64,000 bases of DNA from Sinomonas cyclohexanicum. Lineage in GTDB: Bacteria; Actinomycetota; Actinomycetes; Actinomycetales; Micrococcaceae. Shown in pieces: positions 1 through 11,027 of this stretch; the stretch's first letter is position 1, and each line of letters opens with the position of its first letter. The notes under the pieces are model-generated. The model searched no databases. It saw nothing but the letters and a program-made list of their open reading frames with translations, and was not told where the DNA came from. The stretch lies in the NCBI RefSeq assembly GCF_020886775.1, contig NZ_AP024525.1, positions 1-64,000 of the forward strand, in the 5' to 3' direction. Both the position numbers and the translations under genes were made by a program.

Positions 1-23
1 GTCTCAGTACCCTCCTCCACGGC

Positions 24-44
24 TGTGGGTATCCCTGTGGATGA
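24..44 (-). promoter_or_regulatory. DnaA-box-like 9-mers upstream of dnaA
   Basis: Two 9-mers lie just before dnaA. TGTGGATGA at 36-44 is the complement of TCATCCACA, one base from the consensus TTATCCACA. TGTGGGTAT at 24-32 is weaker. Boxes in front of dnaA are usual in actinobacteria and may autoregulate dnaA or extend oriC. Only 100 bases of upstream sequence are visible, so the full cluster cannot be judged. Confidence 0.5.
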
Positions 45-100
45 AACATGTGATTCAGAGCGTGGGAGGCGACGGGTCGATCACACACGTAGAGGAGCAC

Positions 101-1525
101 ATGGGACCGGAGAACGCCAACGAGGCCAACACCCTTGGCAGTTCGTGGCGCCGAGTGGTGCGTCTCCTCGAGGAGGATGACCGCGTCTCGCCGCGCCAGC
201 GCGGATTTGTCTCGCTCGCCCAGGCCCAGGGCCTCATCGGCTCCACGCTCCTCGTGGCCGTCCCCAACGAACTCACCCGCGAAGTCCTGCAGGGACAGAT
301 CAAGTCCGCGCTCGACGACGCGCTCCGCTCGGTCTTCTCCGAGGACGTACGGTGCGCGATCGACGTCGACACCGACCTCGTGCCCGTGCGGGAGGAGACC
401 TTCGAGCCCGTCCCCGGTCCGGCGTTCCGCGAGGAGCTCCGGGAGGAGGTGCGCCCCGCCCCGACCCCGCCGAGCACGTCCCAGGAGTCGAGCCGGCTCA
501 ACCCGAAGTATGTGTTCGACACGTTCGTGATCGGGGCGTCCAACCGCTTCGCCCATGCCGCCGCCGTCGCGGTCGCGGAGGCCCCCGCCAAGGCATACAA
601 CCCGCTGTTCATCTACGGCGACTCGGGGCTCGGCAAGACCCACCTGCTCCACGCGATCGGGCACTACGCGCGGCGCCTCTACAACGGCATCCGCGTGCGG
701 TACGTGAACTCCGAGGAGTTCACCAACGACTTCATCAACTCGATCCGCGATGACGAGGGCACGAGCTTCAAGACGACGTACCGCAACGTCGACCTCCTGC
801 TCATCGACGACATCCAGTTCCTCGCCGGGCGCACGGGGACCATGGAAGAGTTCTTCCACACGTTCAACGCGCTGCACAACAGCAACAAGCAGGTCGTCAT
901 CACCTCGGACCAGCCGCCGAAGGCGCTGCACGGGTTCGAGGACCGCATGAAGTCCCGGTTCGAGTGGGGCCTCCTGACGGACATCCAGCCGCCGGACCTC
1001 GAGACCCGCATCGCGATCCTGCGGAAGAAGGCCAACAGCGACGGCCTCTCGGCCCCCGACGCAGCGCTCGAGTACATCGCCTCACGGATCTCCGCCAACA
1101 TCCGCGAGCTCGAGGGCGCGCTGATCCGTGTCACGGCGTTCGCGAGCCTCAACAAGCAGCCCGTCGACGTGGCGCTGGCCGAGATGGTGCTCAAGGACCT
1201 CATCACGGACGACTCTGCGCTGGAGATCACGGCCGACCAGATCCTCGCGGAGACCGCAGCCTACTTCAAGCTCACGATCGAGGAGCTGAACAGCAAGTCC
1301 CGCACGCGAACGCTCGTCACGGCACGCCAGATCGCGATGTACCTGTGCCGCGAGCTGACGGACATGTCCCTGCCGAAGATCGGGCAGGTCCTCGGTGGCC
1401 GCGACCACACGACCGTGATCCACGCGGACCGGAAGATCCGCGAGCTCATGGCGGAGCGCCGGGCCATCTACAACCAGGTCACGGAGCTGACCAACAAGAT
1501 CAAGCAGGCCCAGCGCGGCGCCTGA
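101..1525 (+). CDS. dnaA: Chromosomal replication initiator DnaA
   Basis: DnaA binds DnaA boxes at oriC as an ATP-bound oligomer, melts the origin and helps load the helicase. The chosen ATG at 101 gives 474 residues and follows AGAGGAG at 91-97; an in-frame ATG at 41 overlaps a DnaA-box-like 9-mer and has no comparable ribosome site. Visible motifs: N-terminal helical domain beginning GSSWRRVVRLLEEDD, a variable proline-rich linker, Walker A GDSGLGKTH near residue 173, Walker B LLLIDDIQF, and the C-terminal DNA-binding signature GGRDHTTVIHADRKI near residue 430. oriC and dnaN follow directly, the standard actinobacterial order. Identity is certain; only the start is a choice. Confidence 0.98.
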   Translation: MGPENANEANTLGSSWRRVVRLLEEDDRVSPRQRGFVSLAQAQGLIGSTLLVAVPNELTREVLQGQIKSALDDALRSVFSEDVRCAIDVDTDLVPVREETFEPVPGPAFREELREEVRPAPTPPSTSQESSRLNPKYVFDTFVIGASNRFAHAAAVAVAEAPAKAYNPLFIYGDSGLGKTHLLHAIGHYARRLYNGIRVRYVNSEEFTNDFINSIRDDEGTSFKTTYRNVDLLLIDDIQFLAGRTGTMEEFFHTFNALHNSNKQVVITSDQPPKALHGFEDRMKSRFEWGLLTDIQPPDLETRIAILRKKANSDGLSAPDAALEYIASRISANIRELEGALIRVTAFASLNKQPVDVALAEMVLKDLITDDSALEITADQILAETAAYFKLTIEELNSKSRTRTLVTARQIAMYLCRELTDMSLPKIGQVLGGRDHTTVIHADRKIRELMAERRAIYNQVTELTNKIKQAQRGA

Positions 1526-1987
1526 TTGGCCACGGCGCCTCGCCCGCGCGTGCCTTATTAACAGGTGCATGTGGACAACCCTGTGGATAGTTAAGTGAAC
1601 ATCCGCATCCGATGGGGTTAAAACCCTCATCCACACTGTGGAAAGGGCGAATCACAAGAATCGTGGGATCCACAGGCGGTCCTCACCTTGGCCCTCGTCC
1701 ATCAACACCACGTGAACACCCCTCAACCGCGTCAACTCGCGGCCGGAGGCGGTTATCCACAGTTTCCACAGCGGTTATTAACACCACTAATACCAAGAAT
1801 CTGGAGATCGTTAGCCAACAGGAAGTCCGAACCTCCCGAACGCGCTTCCCACCGGCCACCGGTCACGCCCCTCCGGCTTGAACCCGCCAGTACGGATGGG
1901 GCTAAGCTGTGGTCAGCGCCCGCCGAGGGCGATGCCATGAAGGTGTGCCCCCGCGGCCATGACAGCGATGAAAGGCGGAACGCGTCC
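1526..1987. other. oriC: oriC: dnaA-dnaN intergenic region with DnaA boxes
   Basis: This 462-base gene-free gap holds a perfect box TTATCCACA at 1753-1761 and, on the other strand, TGTGGACAA at 1570-1578 (complement of TTGTCCACA). Weaker relatives are TGTGGATAG 1582-1590, TCATCCACA 1627-1635, TGTGGAAAG 1637-1645 and GTTTCCACA 1762-1770. An AT-richer stretch (ttattaacaccactaatacc) follows the strong box at about 1775-1794 and is a candidate unwinding element. Position and box density are typical of actinobacterial oriC. Box affinities are inferred from sequence only. Confidence 0.9.
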
Positions 1988-3112
1988 GTGAAGTTCCGAG
2001 TCGAACGGGATGTCCTCACTGAGGCCGTGAGCTGGGCGGCCCGCTCGCTCTCCCCGCGTCCCCCTGTACCCGTCCTGGCTGGTCTCCTCCTCAAGGCCCA
2101 CGACGGCGTCGTGAGCCTCAGCAGCTTCGACTACGAGACCTCCGCACGCCTCGAGATCCCGGCCGAGATCAGTGACGAGGGGACCATCCTCGTCTCCGGC
2201 CGACTCCTCGCGGACATCTGCCGCAGCCTGCCGAACGCACCTGTGGACGTCGAGACGGACGGCACGAAGGTCACGCTCAGCTGCCGCCGCAGCTCGTTCC
2301 ACCTCGCCACCATGCCCGAGGCGGAGTACCCCGCGCTCCCCGGCCTCCCGGCGATCCTGGGCACAGTTCCCGGCGACTCGTTCGCCAAGGGCGTCGCCCA
2401 GGTGATCATCGCTGCCAGCAAGGACGACACCCTGCCGATCCTCACGGGCGTCCGGATGGAGATCGAGAACGAACTCATCACACTCCTGGCCACGGACCGC
2501 TACCGCCTCGCCATGCGCGAGATCCAGTGGCAGCCGGCAAACCCCGGCACCTCCACCTCAGCCCTCGTGAAGGCCAAGACCCTCAGCGAGGTCGCGAAGA
2601 CGCTCGGCGGATCGGGCGAGCTGAACCTCGCCCTGGCCGATGATGACTCCAGGCTCGTGGGTTTCGAGAGCGGCGGCCGCACCACCACGTCCCTGCTGGT
2701 GGACGGCGACTACCCCAAGATCCGCTCGCTCTTCCCGGAGTCCACCCCGATCCACGCCGTCGTCTCCACGCAGGAGCTCGTCGAGGCAGTGCGCCGTGTG
2801 TCCCTCGTTGCAGAGCGCAACACACCGGTGCGGCTCGCGTTCACCGAGGGCCTCGTGACGCTCGACGCCGGCACCGGGGAAGACGCCCAGGCCTCCGAGG
2901 AACTCGAGGCGCAGCTCACCGGCGAGCCCATCACTGTGGCGTTCAACCCGCACTACCTGATCGAAGGCCTCGCTGTCATCGAGACTCCGTTCGTGCGGTT
3001 CTCGTTCACCAGCGCGCCGAAGCCGGCCATGATCACCGCCCAGCGGGACCTCGAGGGCGAGGACGAGGACGACTACCGGTACCTCGTCATGCCCGTCCGG
3101 CTGCCCAACTAG
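1988..3112 (+). CDS. dnaN: DNA polymerase III beta subunit (sliding clamp)
   Basis: DnaN forms the ring clamp that tethers DNA polymerase III to its template and recruits repair and recombination proteins. The GTG at 1988 gives 374 residues beginning VKFRVERDVLTEAVSWAARS, a length and N terminus normal for the family; AAAGGCGG at 1971-1978 is the likely ribosome site. A longer in-frame reading back to 1688 runs through oriC and its DnaA boxes and is not credible. The protein ends in the usual clamp C terminus, VMPVRLPN. It sits between oriC and gnd, co-directional with both. Confidence 0.97.
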   Translation: MKFRVERDVLTEAVSWAARSLSPRPPVPVLAGLLLKAHDGVVSLSSFDYETSARLEIPAEISDEGTILVSGRLLADICRSLPNAPVDVETDGTKVTLSCRRSSFHLATMPEAEYPALPGLPAILGTVPGDSFAKGVAQVIIAASKDDTLPILTGVRMEIENELITLLATDRYRLAMREIQWQPANPGTSTSALVKAKTLSEVAKTLGGSGELNLALADDDSRLVGFESGGRTTTSLLVDGDYPKIRSLFPESTPIHAVVSTQELVEAVRRVSLVAERNTPVRLAFTEGLVTLDAGTGEDAQASEELEAQLTGEPITVAFNPHYLIEGLAVIETPFVRFSFTSAPKPAMITAQRDLEGEDEDDYRYLVMPVRLPN

Positions 3113-3168
3113 GCGCCCCGCTCGACGTCGGCTGCCCGCTCATCCACCGCATGAAGGGACCTCGCACC

Positions 3169-4053
3169 ATGCACATCGGACTCATCGGCCTGGGCAAGAT
3201 GGGCTTCAACATGCGTGAGCGGCTCCGCCGCGCGGGCGTCGAGGTCACGGGCCTGGACCGCAACCCGGACATCACCGATGTGACGACGGTCGACGACCTC
3301 GTCGCGGCCCTCCCCATCCCGCGGATCGTGTGGGTCATGGTCCCCGCCGGTGAGGTCACGGACAAGGTCATCACCGAGCTATCGGAGAAGCTCTCCGAGG
3401 GCGATCTCGTGATCGATGGCGGCAACTCCCGCTTCACCGAGGACCAGCGCCACGCCGAGCTGCTCCGGAGCAAGGGCCTGCGCTTCGCGGACTGCGGCGT
3501 CTCGGGCGGCGTCTGGGGCCTCGAGAACGGCTACGGCCTCATGGCCGGCGGCGATGCCGCGGACATCGAGCTCGCCATGCCGGTCTTCGACGCTCTGCGC
3601 CCCGAAGGCGACCGCGCTGACAGCTTCATCCACGTGGGCGACGTCGGCGCGGGCCACTACGCCAAGATGGTCCACAACGGCATCGAGTACGGCCTCATGC
3701 AGTCCTACGCCGAGGGGTATCAGCTGCTCGCCGCGAAGGACATCATCAAGGACCTCCCGGGAACCTTCCGGGCCTGGCAGAAGGGCACGGTGGTGCGCTC
3801 GTGGCTCCTCGACCTCCTGGTCAAGGCGCTTGACGAGGACCCGGGCCTCGAGAAGATCGACGACTACGTCGAGGATTCCGGCGAGGGCCGCTGGACCGTC
3901 GAGGAGGCCATCGCGAACGCGGTGCCGGCCCCCGCGATCACCGCCGCGCTGTTTGCGCGGTTCGAGTCACGCGAGGACTCATCTCCTGCGATGAAGATGG
4001 TCTCCGCGCTGCGGCACCAGTTCGGCGGGCACGCCACCCGCCCGGCACAGTAG
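3169..4053 (+). CDS. gnd: 6-phosphogluconate dehydrogenase, decarboxylating, short form
   Basis: Catalyses oxidative decarboxylation of 6-phosphogluconate to ribulose 5-phosphate in the pentose phosphate pathway. The 294-residue product is the short form found in many actinobacteria, often NAD-preferring, compared with about 470 residues in the E. coli enzyme. It begins [15 protein letters not shown], a Rossmann GxGxMG motif, and has the substrate motif DGGNSRF and the family block [19 protein letters not shown]. The ATG at 3169 is chosen over the one at 3151 because AAGGGAC sits just upstream. It lies between dnaN and recF, a normal location in Arthrobacter relatives. Confidence 0.93.
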   Translation: MHIGLIGLGKMGFNMRERLRRAGVEVTGLDRNPDITDVTTVDDLVAALPIPRIVWVMVPAGEVTDKVITELSEKLSEGDLVIDGGNSRFTEDQRHAELLRSKGLRFADCGVSGGVWGLENGYGLMAGGDAADIELAMPVFDALRPEGDRADSFIHVGDVGAGHYAKMVHNGIEYGLMQSYAEGYQLLAAKDIIKDLPGTFRAWQKGTVVRSWLLDLLVKALDEDPGLEKIDDYVEDSGEGRWTVEEAIANAVPAPAITAALFARFESREDSSPAMKMVSALRHQFGGHATRPAQ

Positions 4054-4072
4054 GCGGGGGCGCCGCCAACCG

Positions 4073-5377
4073 GTGTACGTCGAACGTGTCTCCCTGACCG
4101 ACTTCCGCTCCTACGCCCAGCTCGACCTCGAGCTGTCCCCTGGGGTGACCGTGCTCGTCGGGCACAACGGGGTCGGCAAGACCAACATCGTCGAGGCGCT
4201 CGGGATGCTGTCGACCCTGAGCTCGCACCGGGTCAGCTCGGACGCTCCGCTCGTGCGCTTCGGCGCGGAGCGGGCGCTCGTGCGTGCCGGGTTCGTGCGG
4301 GGCCCGCAGCGCTCGATGCTCGAGCTCGAGATCAGCCCCGGCCGCTCGAACCGTGGCCGGATCAACCGCGGCAGCACCGTGCGCGCCCGCGACCTGCTCG
4401 GCATCGCGCGGACCGTCCTCTTCGCTCCGGAGGACCTCGGTTTGGTCAAGGGAGATCCGTCGGCGCGGAGGCGGTTCCTCGACGAGCTCCTGACCCTGCT
4501 GCTCCCCCACCTCGCCGGGACGCGCGCCGACTACGACCGGGTGCTGAAGCAGCGCAACGCCCTGCTCAAGAGCGCCCGCGCGGCGCGGTTCTCCCGGCGC
4601 GGGACCAGCGCCGGGGACTCGTCGGGTGCCACGGTCGAGTCGACCCTCGACGTGTGGGACAGCCACCTTGCCCGGGCGGGCGCCCGGCTGCTGGCCGCGC
4701 GCCTCGAACTCGTCGAACGCCTCGGCCCGCACCTCGACGCCGCCTACGCGCAGCTCACTGACGGGTCGAAGGTGGCCCGCGCGGTGTACCGCTCAACGGT
4801 CGAGGGTGCCGTCCCCGACGCCGAGGAGGATGTGCACGACGGCGACCGCGCGCCGTCGTCCGCCACAGCACCGGCGGCGGGGCCTGCCGCTGAGGCCGCC
4901 GAGGGAACGGCACCACGCGAGAGGAGCGACCTCGCCGGGCTCGGCGCGGACGCGATCGCCGAGCGGTTCCTCGCGGCGCTTGCCCAGGCGAGGCCGCGGG
5001 AGCTCGAGCGCGGGCTCACGCTCGTGGGGCCGCACCGGGACGACCTCGAACTGCTGCTCGGCGATGCCCCGGCCAAGGGGTTCGCCTCCCACGGGGAGAC
5101 GTGGTCGTTGGCGCTCGCGCTGCGCCTCGCCTCGTACTACGTGATGCTGGACGACTCGGCCGTGGAGGGCGACGAGCCGATTCTCATCCTCGACGACGTG
5201 TTCGCCGAGCTCGACGCGACGAGGCGCGCGCGGCTCGCGGCCATCGTGGCGAGGGCGGAGCAGGTCCTCGTGACCGCAGCGGTCGACGGCGACATCCCGC
5301 CGGAGCTGGGCGGGCGGCGGATCCGCGTGGTGCCGGGGGCGATCGACGAGGTTTCGGCGGAGCCGGAAGATGCCTGA
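4073..5377 (+). CDS. recF: DNA replication and repair protein RecF
   Basis: RecF is an SMC-like ATPase that binds gapped DNA and, with RecO and RecR, loads RecA at stalled forks. The 434-residue protein has Walker [10 protein letters not shown] at residues 30-38, the ABC signature region [11 protein letters not shown], and Walker [13 protein letters not shown] near the C terminus. Between about residues 240 and 285 there is a low-complexity acidic and alanine-rich insert that makes it somewhat longer than the usual 360-400 residues; such inserts are common in high-GC actinobacteria. GTG start at 4073, 19 bases after gnd. Its 3' end overlaps the next gene by 8 bases, suggesting coupled translation. 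Confidence 0.96.
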   Translation: MYVERVSLTDFRSYAQLDLELSPGVTVLVGHNGVGKTNIVEALGMLSTLSSHRVSSDAPLVRFGAERALVRAGFVRGPQRSMLELEISPGRSNRGRINRGSTVRARDLLGIARTVLFAPEDLGLVKGDPSARRRFLDELLTLLLPHLAGTRADYDRVLKQRNALLKSARAARFSRRGTSAGDSSGATVESTLDVWDSHLARAGARLLAARLELVERLGPHLDAAYAQLTDGSKVARAVYRSTVEGAVPDAEEDVHDGDRAPSSATAPAAGPAAEAAEGTAPRERSDLAGLGADAIAERFLAALAQARPRELERGLTLVGPHRDDLELLLGDAPAKGFASHGETWSLALALRLASYYVMLDDSAVEGDEPILILDDVFAELDATRRARLAAIVARAEQVLVTAAVDGDIPPELGGRRIRVVPGAIDEVSAEPEDA

Positions 5378-5948
5378 GCGGCCGACGGGAAGTGACCCCC
5401 ACGAGGCGACCCCCGGGCCGGGGGATGGAGTAGACGCCGCGCGGGCGGCACTCAACCGGGTGCGGCAGGCGGCCGAGGTGCGCGGCGAGGTGCGTGTCAG
5501 GGCCACCGGACCGCTCGTGGCCGACCCCAACGCGCCGCGGACGTTCGCGTCGGGGTCCAGGCCACGGCGTCGGCCGACCGGAGGGTACAGCGGGCGCGAC
5601 CCGCAGGGCCTCGGCTCCGTGGTGAACCGCATGGTCGCCGAGCGCGGGTGGAACTCCCCCGTCGCTGTCGGGTCCGTGATGTCGCGCTGGAAGGAACTCG
5701 TCGGGCCCGAGATCGCCGCGCACTGCACGCCCGAGAGCTTCGAGGGCACGGACCTGCGGGTCCGCTGCGACTCGACCGCGTGGGCCACGCAGCTGCGCCT
5801 CATGGCCTCGACACTCCTGGACCGGTTCCGGCGGGAGCTGGGCGAGGGGATCGTCACGAGGATCCAGGTCCTCGGGCCTGCGGCCCCGAGCTGGCGGAAG
5901 GGCCCACGGCACGTGCGCGGGCGGGGCCCGCGGGACACCTACGGCTGA
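5370..5948 (+). CDS. DUF721 (DciA-like) protein
   Basis: A 192-residue protein that starts inside the end of recF (ATG at 5370). The N-terminal half is basic and low in complexity; the C-terminal half carries the DUF721 fold, from [20 protein letters not shown] through [13 protein letters not shown] to [19 protein letters not shown]721 proteins are related to DciA, which recruits or loads the replicative helicase in bacteria lacking DnaC, and the position beside recF and gyrB is conserved in actinobacteria. The helicase-loading role is inferred from the family. Confidence 0.88.
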   Translation: MPERPTGSDPHEATPGPGDGVDAARAALNRVRQAAEVRGEVRVRATGPLVADPNAPRTFASGSRPRRRPTGGYSGRDPQGLGSVVNRMVAERGWNSPVAVGSVMSRWKELVGPEIAAHCTPESFEGTDLRVRCDSTAWATQLRLMASTLLDRFRRELGEGIVTRIQVLGPAAPSWRKGPRHVRGRGPRDTYG

Positions 5949-6206
5949 CACCCCGTCTGGGAGTCACGTCCCGGAGGTCAGCTTCCGCGGGCCGGGCCGA
6001 GTGCCGTGGACGGCGCGTGTGGCGCTCAGGAGGGCGGGACCCACACTGCCCCTTGGAAGGTGGCAGGCGAGCCGCGCCACGACGGGTTTGCAGGCCTCTC
6101 ACCGGGCATTGGGGGTGGCGCTGTCCGTCCCCGCGCGGAACCGGTAGAATTGACACGTTAAGCCCGCCGAAACCTGAGCCGACATGAAGAGGGGTCGAGA
6201 ACGCCT
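5949..6206 (+). promoter_or_regulatory. gyrB upstream region with candidate -10
   Basis: 258 bases without a gene separate DUF721 from gyrB. A -10-like hexamer TAGAAT lies at 6145-6150, about 57 bases before the GTG start; no convincing -35 is seen at the right distance. The gyrAB promoter of relatives lies in the same gap and is often supercoiling-sensitive, but nothing in the sequence proves that here. Confidence 0.3.
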
Positions 6207-8303
6207 GTGGCTGACGAGAGTCCCGTGGACCCAAACACCCATCAGCAGCATGACACCCACGAGGGCGACGCCAAGCCCTCAACCTCCCGGCCGGATCCCG
6301 GGGAATACGGCGCCAGCAGCATCACCGTTCTTGAGGGCCTCGAGGCCGTCCGCAAGCGCCCGGGCATGTACATCGGCTCGACCGGTCCCCGCGGCCTCCA
6401 CCACCTGGTCTACGAGGTGGTGGACAACTCGGTCGACGAGGCCCTTGCAGGTTTCTGCGACCACATCCAGGTGACCCTCCAGGACGACGGCGGCGTGCGC
6501 GTCGAGGACAACGGCCGCGGCATCCCCGTGGACATCCACCCCACCGAGGGCAAGCCCACGGTCGAGGTCGTCATGACCATCCTCCACGCGGGCGGCAAGT
6601 TCGGCGGCGGCGGGTACACCGTCTCGGGTGGCCTCCACGGCGTCGGCATCTCCGTGGTCAACGCCCTCTCGACCCGGGTCGAGACCGAGGTGCGCCGCAA
6701 GGGCCACGTGTGGCGCATGTCCTTCCGCGACGGCGGCCACCCCGTGGGCGGGCTCGTGGAGGGCGAGGCCACGGACGAGACCGGCACCATCCAGACGTTC
6801 TACCCCGACCCGGCGATCTTCGACGCCACCGACTTCGACTTCGAGACCCTCCGCGCCCGCTTCCAGCAGATGGCCTTCCTCAACAAGGGCCTGCGCATCA
6901 CCCTCACGGACGAGCGCCGCGGCGACGAGGAGGAGAGCGAACTCGCGGGCGAGGACGGCGAGACGCAGCCTGCCCAGGAGGCATCCTCGGCCCCGAAGCG
7001 CCGGGTCGTCGACTACAAGTACGACGACGGGCTGCTGGACTACGTCCGCCATCTGAACTCCTCGAAGAAGATCGAGGTGATCCACGAGGAGGTCATCGCG
7101 TTCGAGAGCGTTGACCACGAGCGCAAGATGGCACTCGAGGTGGCCATGCAGTGGACCACCGCCTACGCGGAGTCCGTGCACACCTACGCGAACACGATCA
7201 ACACCCACGAGGGCGGCACGCACGAGGAGGGATTCCGCGCCGCGATGACCTCCCTCATGAACCGTTACGCGCGTGAGAAGGGCATCCTCAAGGAGAAGGA
7301 CGACAACCTCACCGGCGACGACGTCCGCGAGGGCCTCACCGCCGTCATCAGCATCAAGCTCGCCGAGCCGCAGTTCGAGGGCCAGACCAAGACCAAGCTC
7401 GGCAACTCGGAGGCGAAGGGCTTCGTCCAGCGCGTCGTGACGGACCAGCTCGGCGACTGGCTCGAGCGCAACCCGGGCCCCGCCAAGGACGTGATCCGCA
7501 AGGCGATCCAGGCCTCCGCGGCCCGCATGGCCGCGCGCAAGGCCCGCGACAACGCGCGCCGCAAGAGCCCGCTCGAGTCGTTCGGCATGCCCGGCAAGCT
7601 CTCCGACTGCTCGAGCAAGGACCCCTCGCGCTGCGAGGTCTACATCGTGGAGGGCGACTCCGCCGGCGGCTCCGCCAAGCGCGGGCGCAACCCCGAGACG
7701 CAGGCCATCCTGCCGCTGCGCGGGAAGATCCTCAACGTGGAGCGGGCACGCCTCGACAAGGCGCTCGGCAACGCCGAGGTCCAGTCCATGATCACCGCGT
7801 TCGGCACGGGGATCGGCGAGGACTTCGACATCTCCAAGCTGCGCTACCACAAGATCGTGCTCATGGCCGATGCGGACGTGGACGGCCAGCACATCACCAC
7901 GCTTCTCCTGACGCTCCTGTTCCGCTACATGCGCCCGCTCATCGAGAACGGGTACGTGTTCCTCGCACAGCCGCCGCTCTACCGCATCAAGTGGTCCAAC
8001 CACGCGCACGACTACGTGTTCAGCGACCGCGAGCGTGACGAGGCCATCCGCACGGGCATCGCCAACGGCCAGCGCCTGCCGAAGGAGAACGGCATCCAGC
8101 GCTACAAGGGCCTCGGCGAGATGGACTATACCGAGCTGTGGGACACCACGATGGACCCGGACCGGCGCACCCTGCTGCAGGTGACCATGGAGGACGCCGC
8201 GGCCGCGGACCAGACGTTCTCCGTGCTGATGGGCGACGACGTCGAATCCCGCCGCCACTTCATCCAGCAGAACGCCAAGGACGTCCGCTTCCTGGACATC
8301 TGA
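6207..8303 (+). CDS. gyrB: DNA gyrase subunit B
   Basis: ATPase and TOPRIM subunit of gyrase, which introduces negative supercoils as an A2B2 tetramer. The 698-residue product starts at GTG 6207. Visible motifs: GHKL ATP-site [11 protein letters not shown] and DNGRGIPVD, the [15 protein letters not shown] lid, a transducer domain containing an acidic insert around residues 235-262, TOPRIM acidic residues in [14 protein letters not shown] and [11 protein letters not shown], and the GyrB tail [18 protein letters not shown]. gyrA follows 45 bases downstream, so the two are probably one operon. Confidence 0.98.
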   Translation: MADESPVDPNTHQQHDTHEGDAKPSTSRPDPGEYGASSITVLEGLEAVRKRPGMYIGSTGPRGLHHLVYEVVDNSVDEALAGFCDHIQVTLQDDGGVRVEDNGRGIPVDIHPTEGKPTVEVVMTILHAGGKFGGGGYTVSGGLHGVGISVVNALSTRVETEVRRKGHVWRMSFRDGGHPVGGLVEGEATDETGTIQTFYPDPAIFDATDFDFETLRARFQQMAFLNKGLRITLTDERRGDEEESELAGEDGETQPAQEASSAPKRRVVDYKYDDGLLDYVRHLNSSKKIEVIHEEVIAFESVDHERKMALEVAMQWTTAYAESVHTYANTINTHEGGTHEEGFRAAMTSLMNRYAREKGILKEKDDNLTGDDVREGLTAVISIKLAEPQFEGQTKTKLGNSEAKGFVQRVVTDQLGDWLERNPGPAKDVIRKAIQASAARMAARKARDNARRKSPLESFGMPGKLSDCSSKDPSRCEVYIVEGDSAGGSAKRGRNPETQAILPLRGKILNVERARLDKALGNAEVQSMITAFGTGIGEDFDISKLRYHKIVLMADADVDGQHITTLLLTLLFRYMRPLIENGYVFLAQPPLYRIKWSNHAHDYVFSDRERDEAIRTGIANGQRLPKENGIQRYKGLGEMDYTELWDTTMDPDRRTLLQVTMEDAAAADQTFSVLMGDDVESRRHFIQQNAKDVRFLDI

Positions 8304-8348
8304 CCTCGGGCAACGAGAGCGAATAGACAGGATTAGAGGAGAGAATCT

Positions 8349-11027
8349 GTGAGCGACGAGACTCCCGAGAACCCCACGCCCGGCGAGGACGACCAGACGT
8401 CGTTCGGGTCCGGCGACCCCATCACCGTCGACCGCATCGAGCAGGTGGACCTGCAGACGGAGATGCAGCGTTCGTACCTCGACTACGCGATGGCCGTCAT
8501 CGTGGGCCGCGCGCTGCCTGACGTGCGTGACGGCCTCAAGCCCGTCCACCGCCGCGTGCTGTACGCGATGTACGACGGCGGCTACCGCCCGGACCGCGCC
8601 TTCAACAAGTGCGCGCGCGTGGTGGGCGACGTCATGGGAACGTACCACCCGCACGGCGACATGGCGATCTACGACGCCCTCGTTCGTCTCATCCAGGACT
8701 GGGTCATGCGGTACCCGCTCGCGCTGGGCCAGGGGAACTTCGGCTCCCCCGGCAACGACGGCGCCGCGGCCCCCCGGTACACCGAGACGAAGATGGCCCA
8801 GCTGGCCATGGAGATGGTCCGGGACATCGACGAGGAGACCGTCGACTTCCAGGACAACTACGACGGCAAGAACCAGGAGCCCACGGTCCTGCCGGCGCGG
8901 TTCCCGAATCTGCTCGTCAACGGCTCCTCGGGCATCGCCGTCGGCATGGCCACGAACATCCCGCCGCACAACCTCCGCGAGGTGGCCTCCGGCGTCCAGT
9001 GGTACCTCGACAACCCCGAGGCGACCCGCGAGGAGCTGCTCGAGGCGCTCCTGACGCGCATCAAGGGCCCCGACTTCCCCACGGGTGCGACCATCCTGGG
9101 GCGCAAGGGCATCGAGGACGCGTACCGCACGGGCCGCGGCTCGATCACGATGCGTGCGGTGGTGAACGTCGAGGAGATCCAGGGCCGCACGTGCCTTGTG
9201 GTCACCGAGCTGCCGTACATGGCCAACCCGGACAACCTCGCGATGAAGATCGCCGAGCTGGTCAAGGACGGCAAGATCGGCGGCATCGCGGACCTGCGCG
9301 ACGAGACGTCCGGCCGCACCGGCCAGCGCCTCGTGATCGTGCTCAAGCGGGACGCCGTGGCCAAGGTCGTGCTCAACAACCTCTACAAGCACACCCAGCT
9401 GCAGGACAACTTCGCGGCGAACATGCTCGCGATCGTCGACGGCGTGCCCCGCACCCTCTCTCTCGACGCCTTCGTCCGGCACTGGGTCATGCACCAGATC
9501 GACGTCATCGTGCGGCGCACGCGGTACCGCCTGCGCAAGGCCGAGGAGCGCATGCACATCCTGCGCGCCCTGCTCAAGGCCCTGGACATGCTGGACGAGG
9601 TCATCGCCCTCATCCGCCGCTCCTCCACGGTCGAAGACGCGCGCGAGGGCCTCAAGTCGCTCCTGGACATCGACGACATCCAGGCGCAGGCCATCCTCGA
9701 CATGCAGCTCCGCCGCCTCGCGGCCCTCGAGCGGCAGAAGATCATGGACGAGCACGACGAGCTCGAGGCGCTCATCGCCGAGTACAACTCGATCCTCGCC
9801 GACCCGGCCCGCCAGCGGCAGATCATCTCCGAGGAGCTTTCCGGCATCGTCGAGAAGCACGGCGACGACCGCCGCACCCGCGTCGTGGCGGGCTTCGACG
9901 GCGACATGAGCGTCGAGGACCTCATCCCCGAGGAGGAGATGGTCGTCACGATCACCCGCGGCGGGTACGTCAAGCGGACCCGCAGCGACCAGTACCGCCA
10001 GCAGCAGCGCGGCGGCAAGGGCGTGAAGGGCGCGCAGCTGCGCGGGGACGATGTGGTGGAGCACTTCTTCGTCACGACCACGCACCACTGGCTCCTGTTC
10101 TTCACGAACCTCGGGCGCGTGTACCGCGCCAAGGCGTACGAGCTCGCCGAGGGCGGGCGGGACGCCAAGGGCCAGCACGTGGCGAACCTGCTCGCGTTCC
10201 AGCCCGACGAGCGCATCGCCCAGGTCCTCGCGCTGCGCGACTACCAGCAGGCCCCGTACCTCGTGCTCGCAACGAAGGGCGGCCTCGTGAAGAAGACCCG
10301 CCTCGAGGACTACGACACGAACCGCGCCGCCGGCGTCATCGCCATCAACCTCCGCGAGGACGACGAGCTCGTCTCGGCCCAGCTTGTGAGCGAGACCGAC
10401 GACCTCATGCTCGTCTCCCGCCACGGCCAGTCGCTGCGCTTCACGGCGGACGACGACGCGCTCCGCCCGATGGGCCGCGCCACGAGCGGCGTGACCGGCA
10501 TGAAGTTCCGTGACGACGACGAGCTCCTCGCCGCCGACGTGGTGACCGAGGACGCGTTCGTGTTCATCGTGACCGAGGGCGGCTTCGCGAAGCGCACCTC
10601 GGCCGAGGAGTACCGAGTCCAGGGCCGCGGCGGCCTCGGGATCAAGGTGGGCAAGTACCAGGAGGAGCGGGGGCACCTCGTCGGGGCCCTCATCGTCCAG
10701 GAGGAGGACGAGGTCCTCGTGGTCATGGAGGGCGGCAAGGTGGTCCGCTCCGCGGTGGCCGGCGTGCCGGCCAAGGGCCGTGACACGATGGGCGTCATCT
10801 TTGCCAAGCCGGACAAGCGCGACCGCATCATCGCGGTGGCGAAGAACACGGAGCGCACGCTCGGCGAGGACGAGGAGTCGGAGGACGACGGCGGCCCGGT
10901 CCCGGACGGCGGGGGCGCCGAGCCGAACGACAGCGATGTCGCCGAGACGTCCGAGGAAGGCGTCGCCGGGGCTCATGCCGTAACGTTGGCTGCAGACTCT
11001 GACCAGGATCTGGGAGGTACCGAGTGA
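8349..11027 (+). CDS. gyrA: DNA gyrase subunit A
   Basis: Breakage-reunion subunit of gyrase, 892 residues, GTG start at 8349 preceded by AGAGGAGA at 8336-8343. The catalytic-tyrosine region is present (APRYTETKM) and the C-terminal wrapping domain contains the GyrA-box-like [10 protein letters not shown]. The quinolone-determining segment reads [15 protein letters not shown]; Met105 occupies the position of E. coli Ser83. The last ~50 residues are acidic and low in complexity. The stop overlaps the next gene's start by 4 bases (GTGA). Confidence 0.98.
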   Translation: MSDETPENPTPGEDDQTSFGSGDPITVDRIEQVDLQTEMQRSYLDYAMAVIVGRALPDVRDGLKPVHRRVLYAMYDGGYRPDRAFNKCARVVGDVMGTYHPHGDMAIYDALVRLIQDWVMRYPLALGQGNFGSPGNDGAAAPRYTETKMAQLAMEMVRDIDEETVDFQDNYDGKNQEPTVLPARFPNLLVNGSSGIAVGMATNIPPHNLREVASGVQWYLDNPEATREELLEALLTRIKGPDFPTGATILGRKGIEDAYRTGRGSITMRAVVNVEEIQGRTCLVVTELPYMANPDNLAMKIAELVKDGKIGGIADLRDETSGRTGQRLVIVLKRDAVAKVVLNNLYKHTQLQDNFAANMLAIVDGVPRTLSLDAFVRHWVMHQIDVIVRRTRYRLRKAEERMHILRALLKALDMLDEVIALIRRSSTVEDAREGLKSLLDIDDIQAQAILDMQLRRLAALERQKIMDEHDELEALIAEYNSILADPARQRQIISEELSGIVEKHGDDRRTRVVAGFDGDMSVEDLIPEEEMVVTITRGGYVKRTRSDQYRQQQRGGKGVKGAQLRGDDVVEHFFVTTTHHWLLFFTNLGRVYRAKAYELAEGGRDAKGQHVANLLAFQPDERIAQVLALRDYQQAPYLVLATKGGLVKKTRLEDYDTNRAAGVIAINLREDDELVSAQLVSETDDLMLVSRHGQSLRFTADDDALRPMGRATSGVTGMKFRDDDELLAADVVTEDAFVFIVTEGGFAKRTSAEEYRVQGRGGLGIKVGKYQEERGHLVGALIVQEEDEVLVVMEGGKVVRSAVAGVPAKGRDTMGVIFAKPDKRDRIIAVAKNTERTLGEDEESEDDGGPVPDGGGAEPNDSDVAETSEEGVAGAHAVTLAADSDQDLGGTE

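Noticed and set aside
1688..1987. N-terminal extension of dnaN
   Set aside because: The extension would cross the strong DnaA box and AT-rich part of oriC, and its composition is unlike a clamp domain; the GTG at 1988 gives the standard length.
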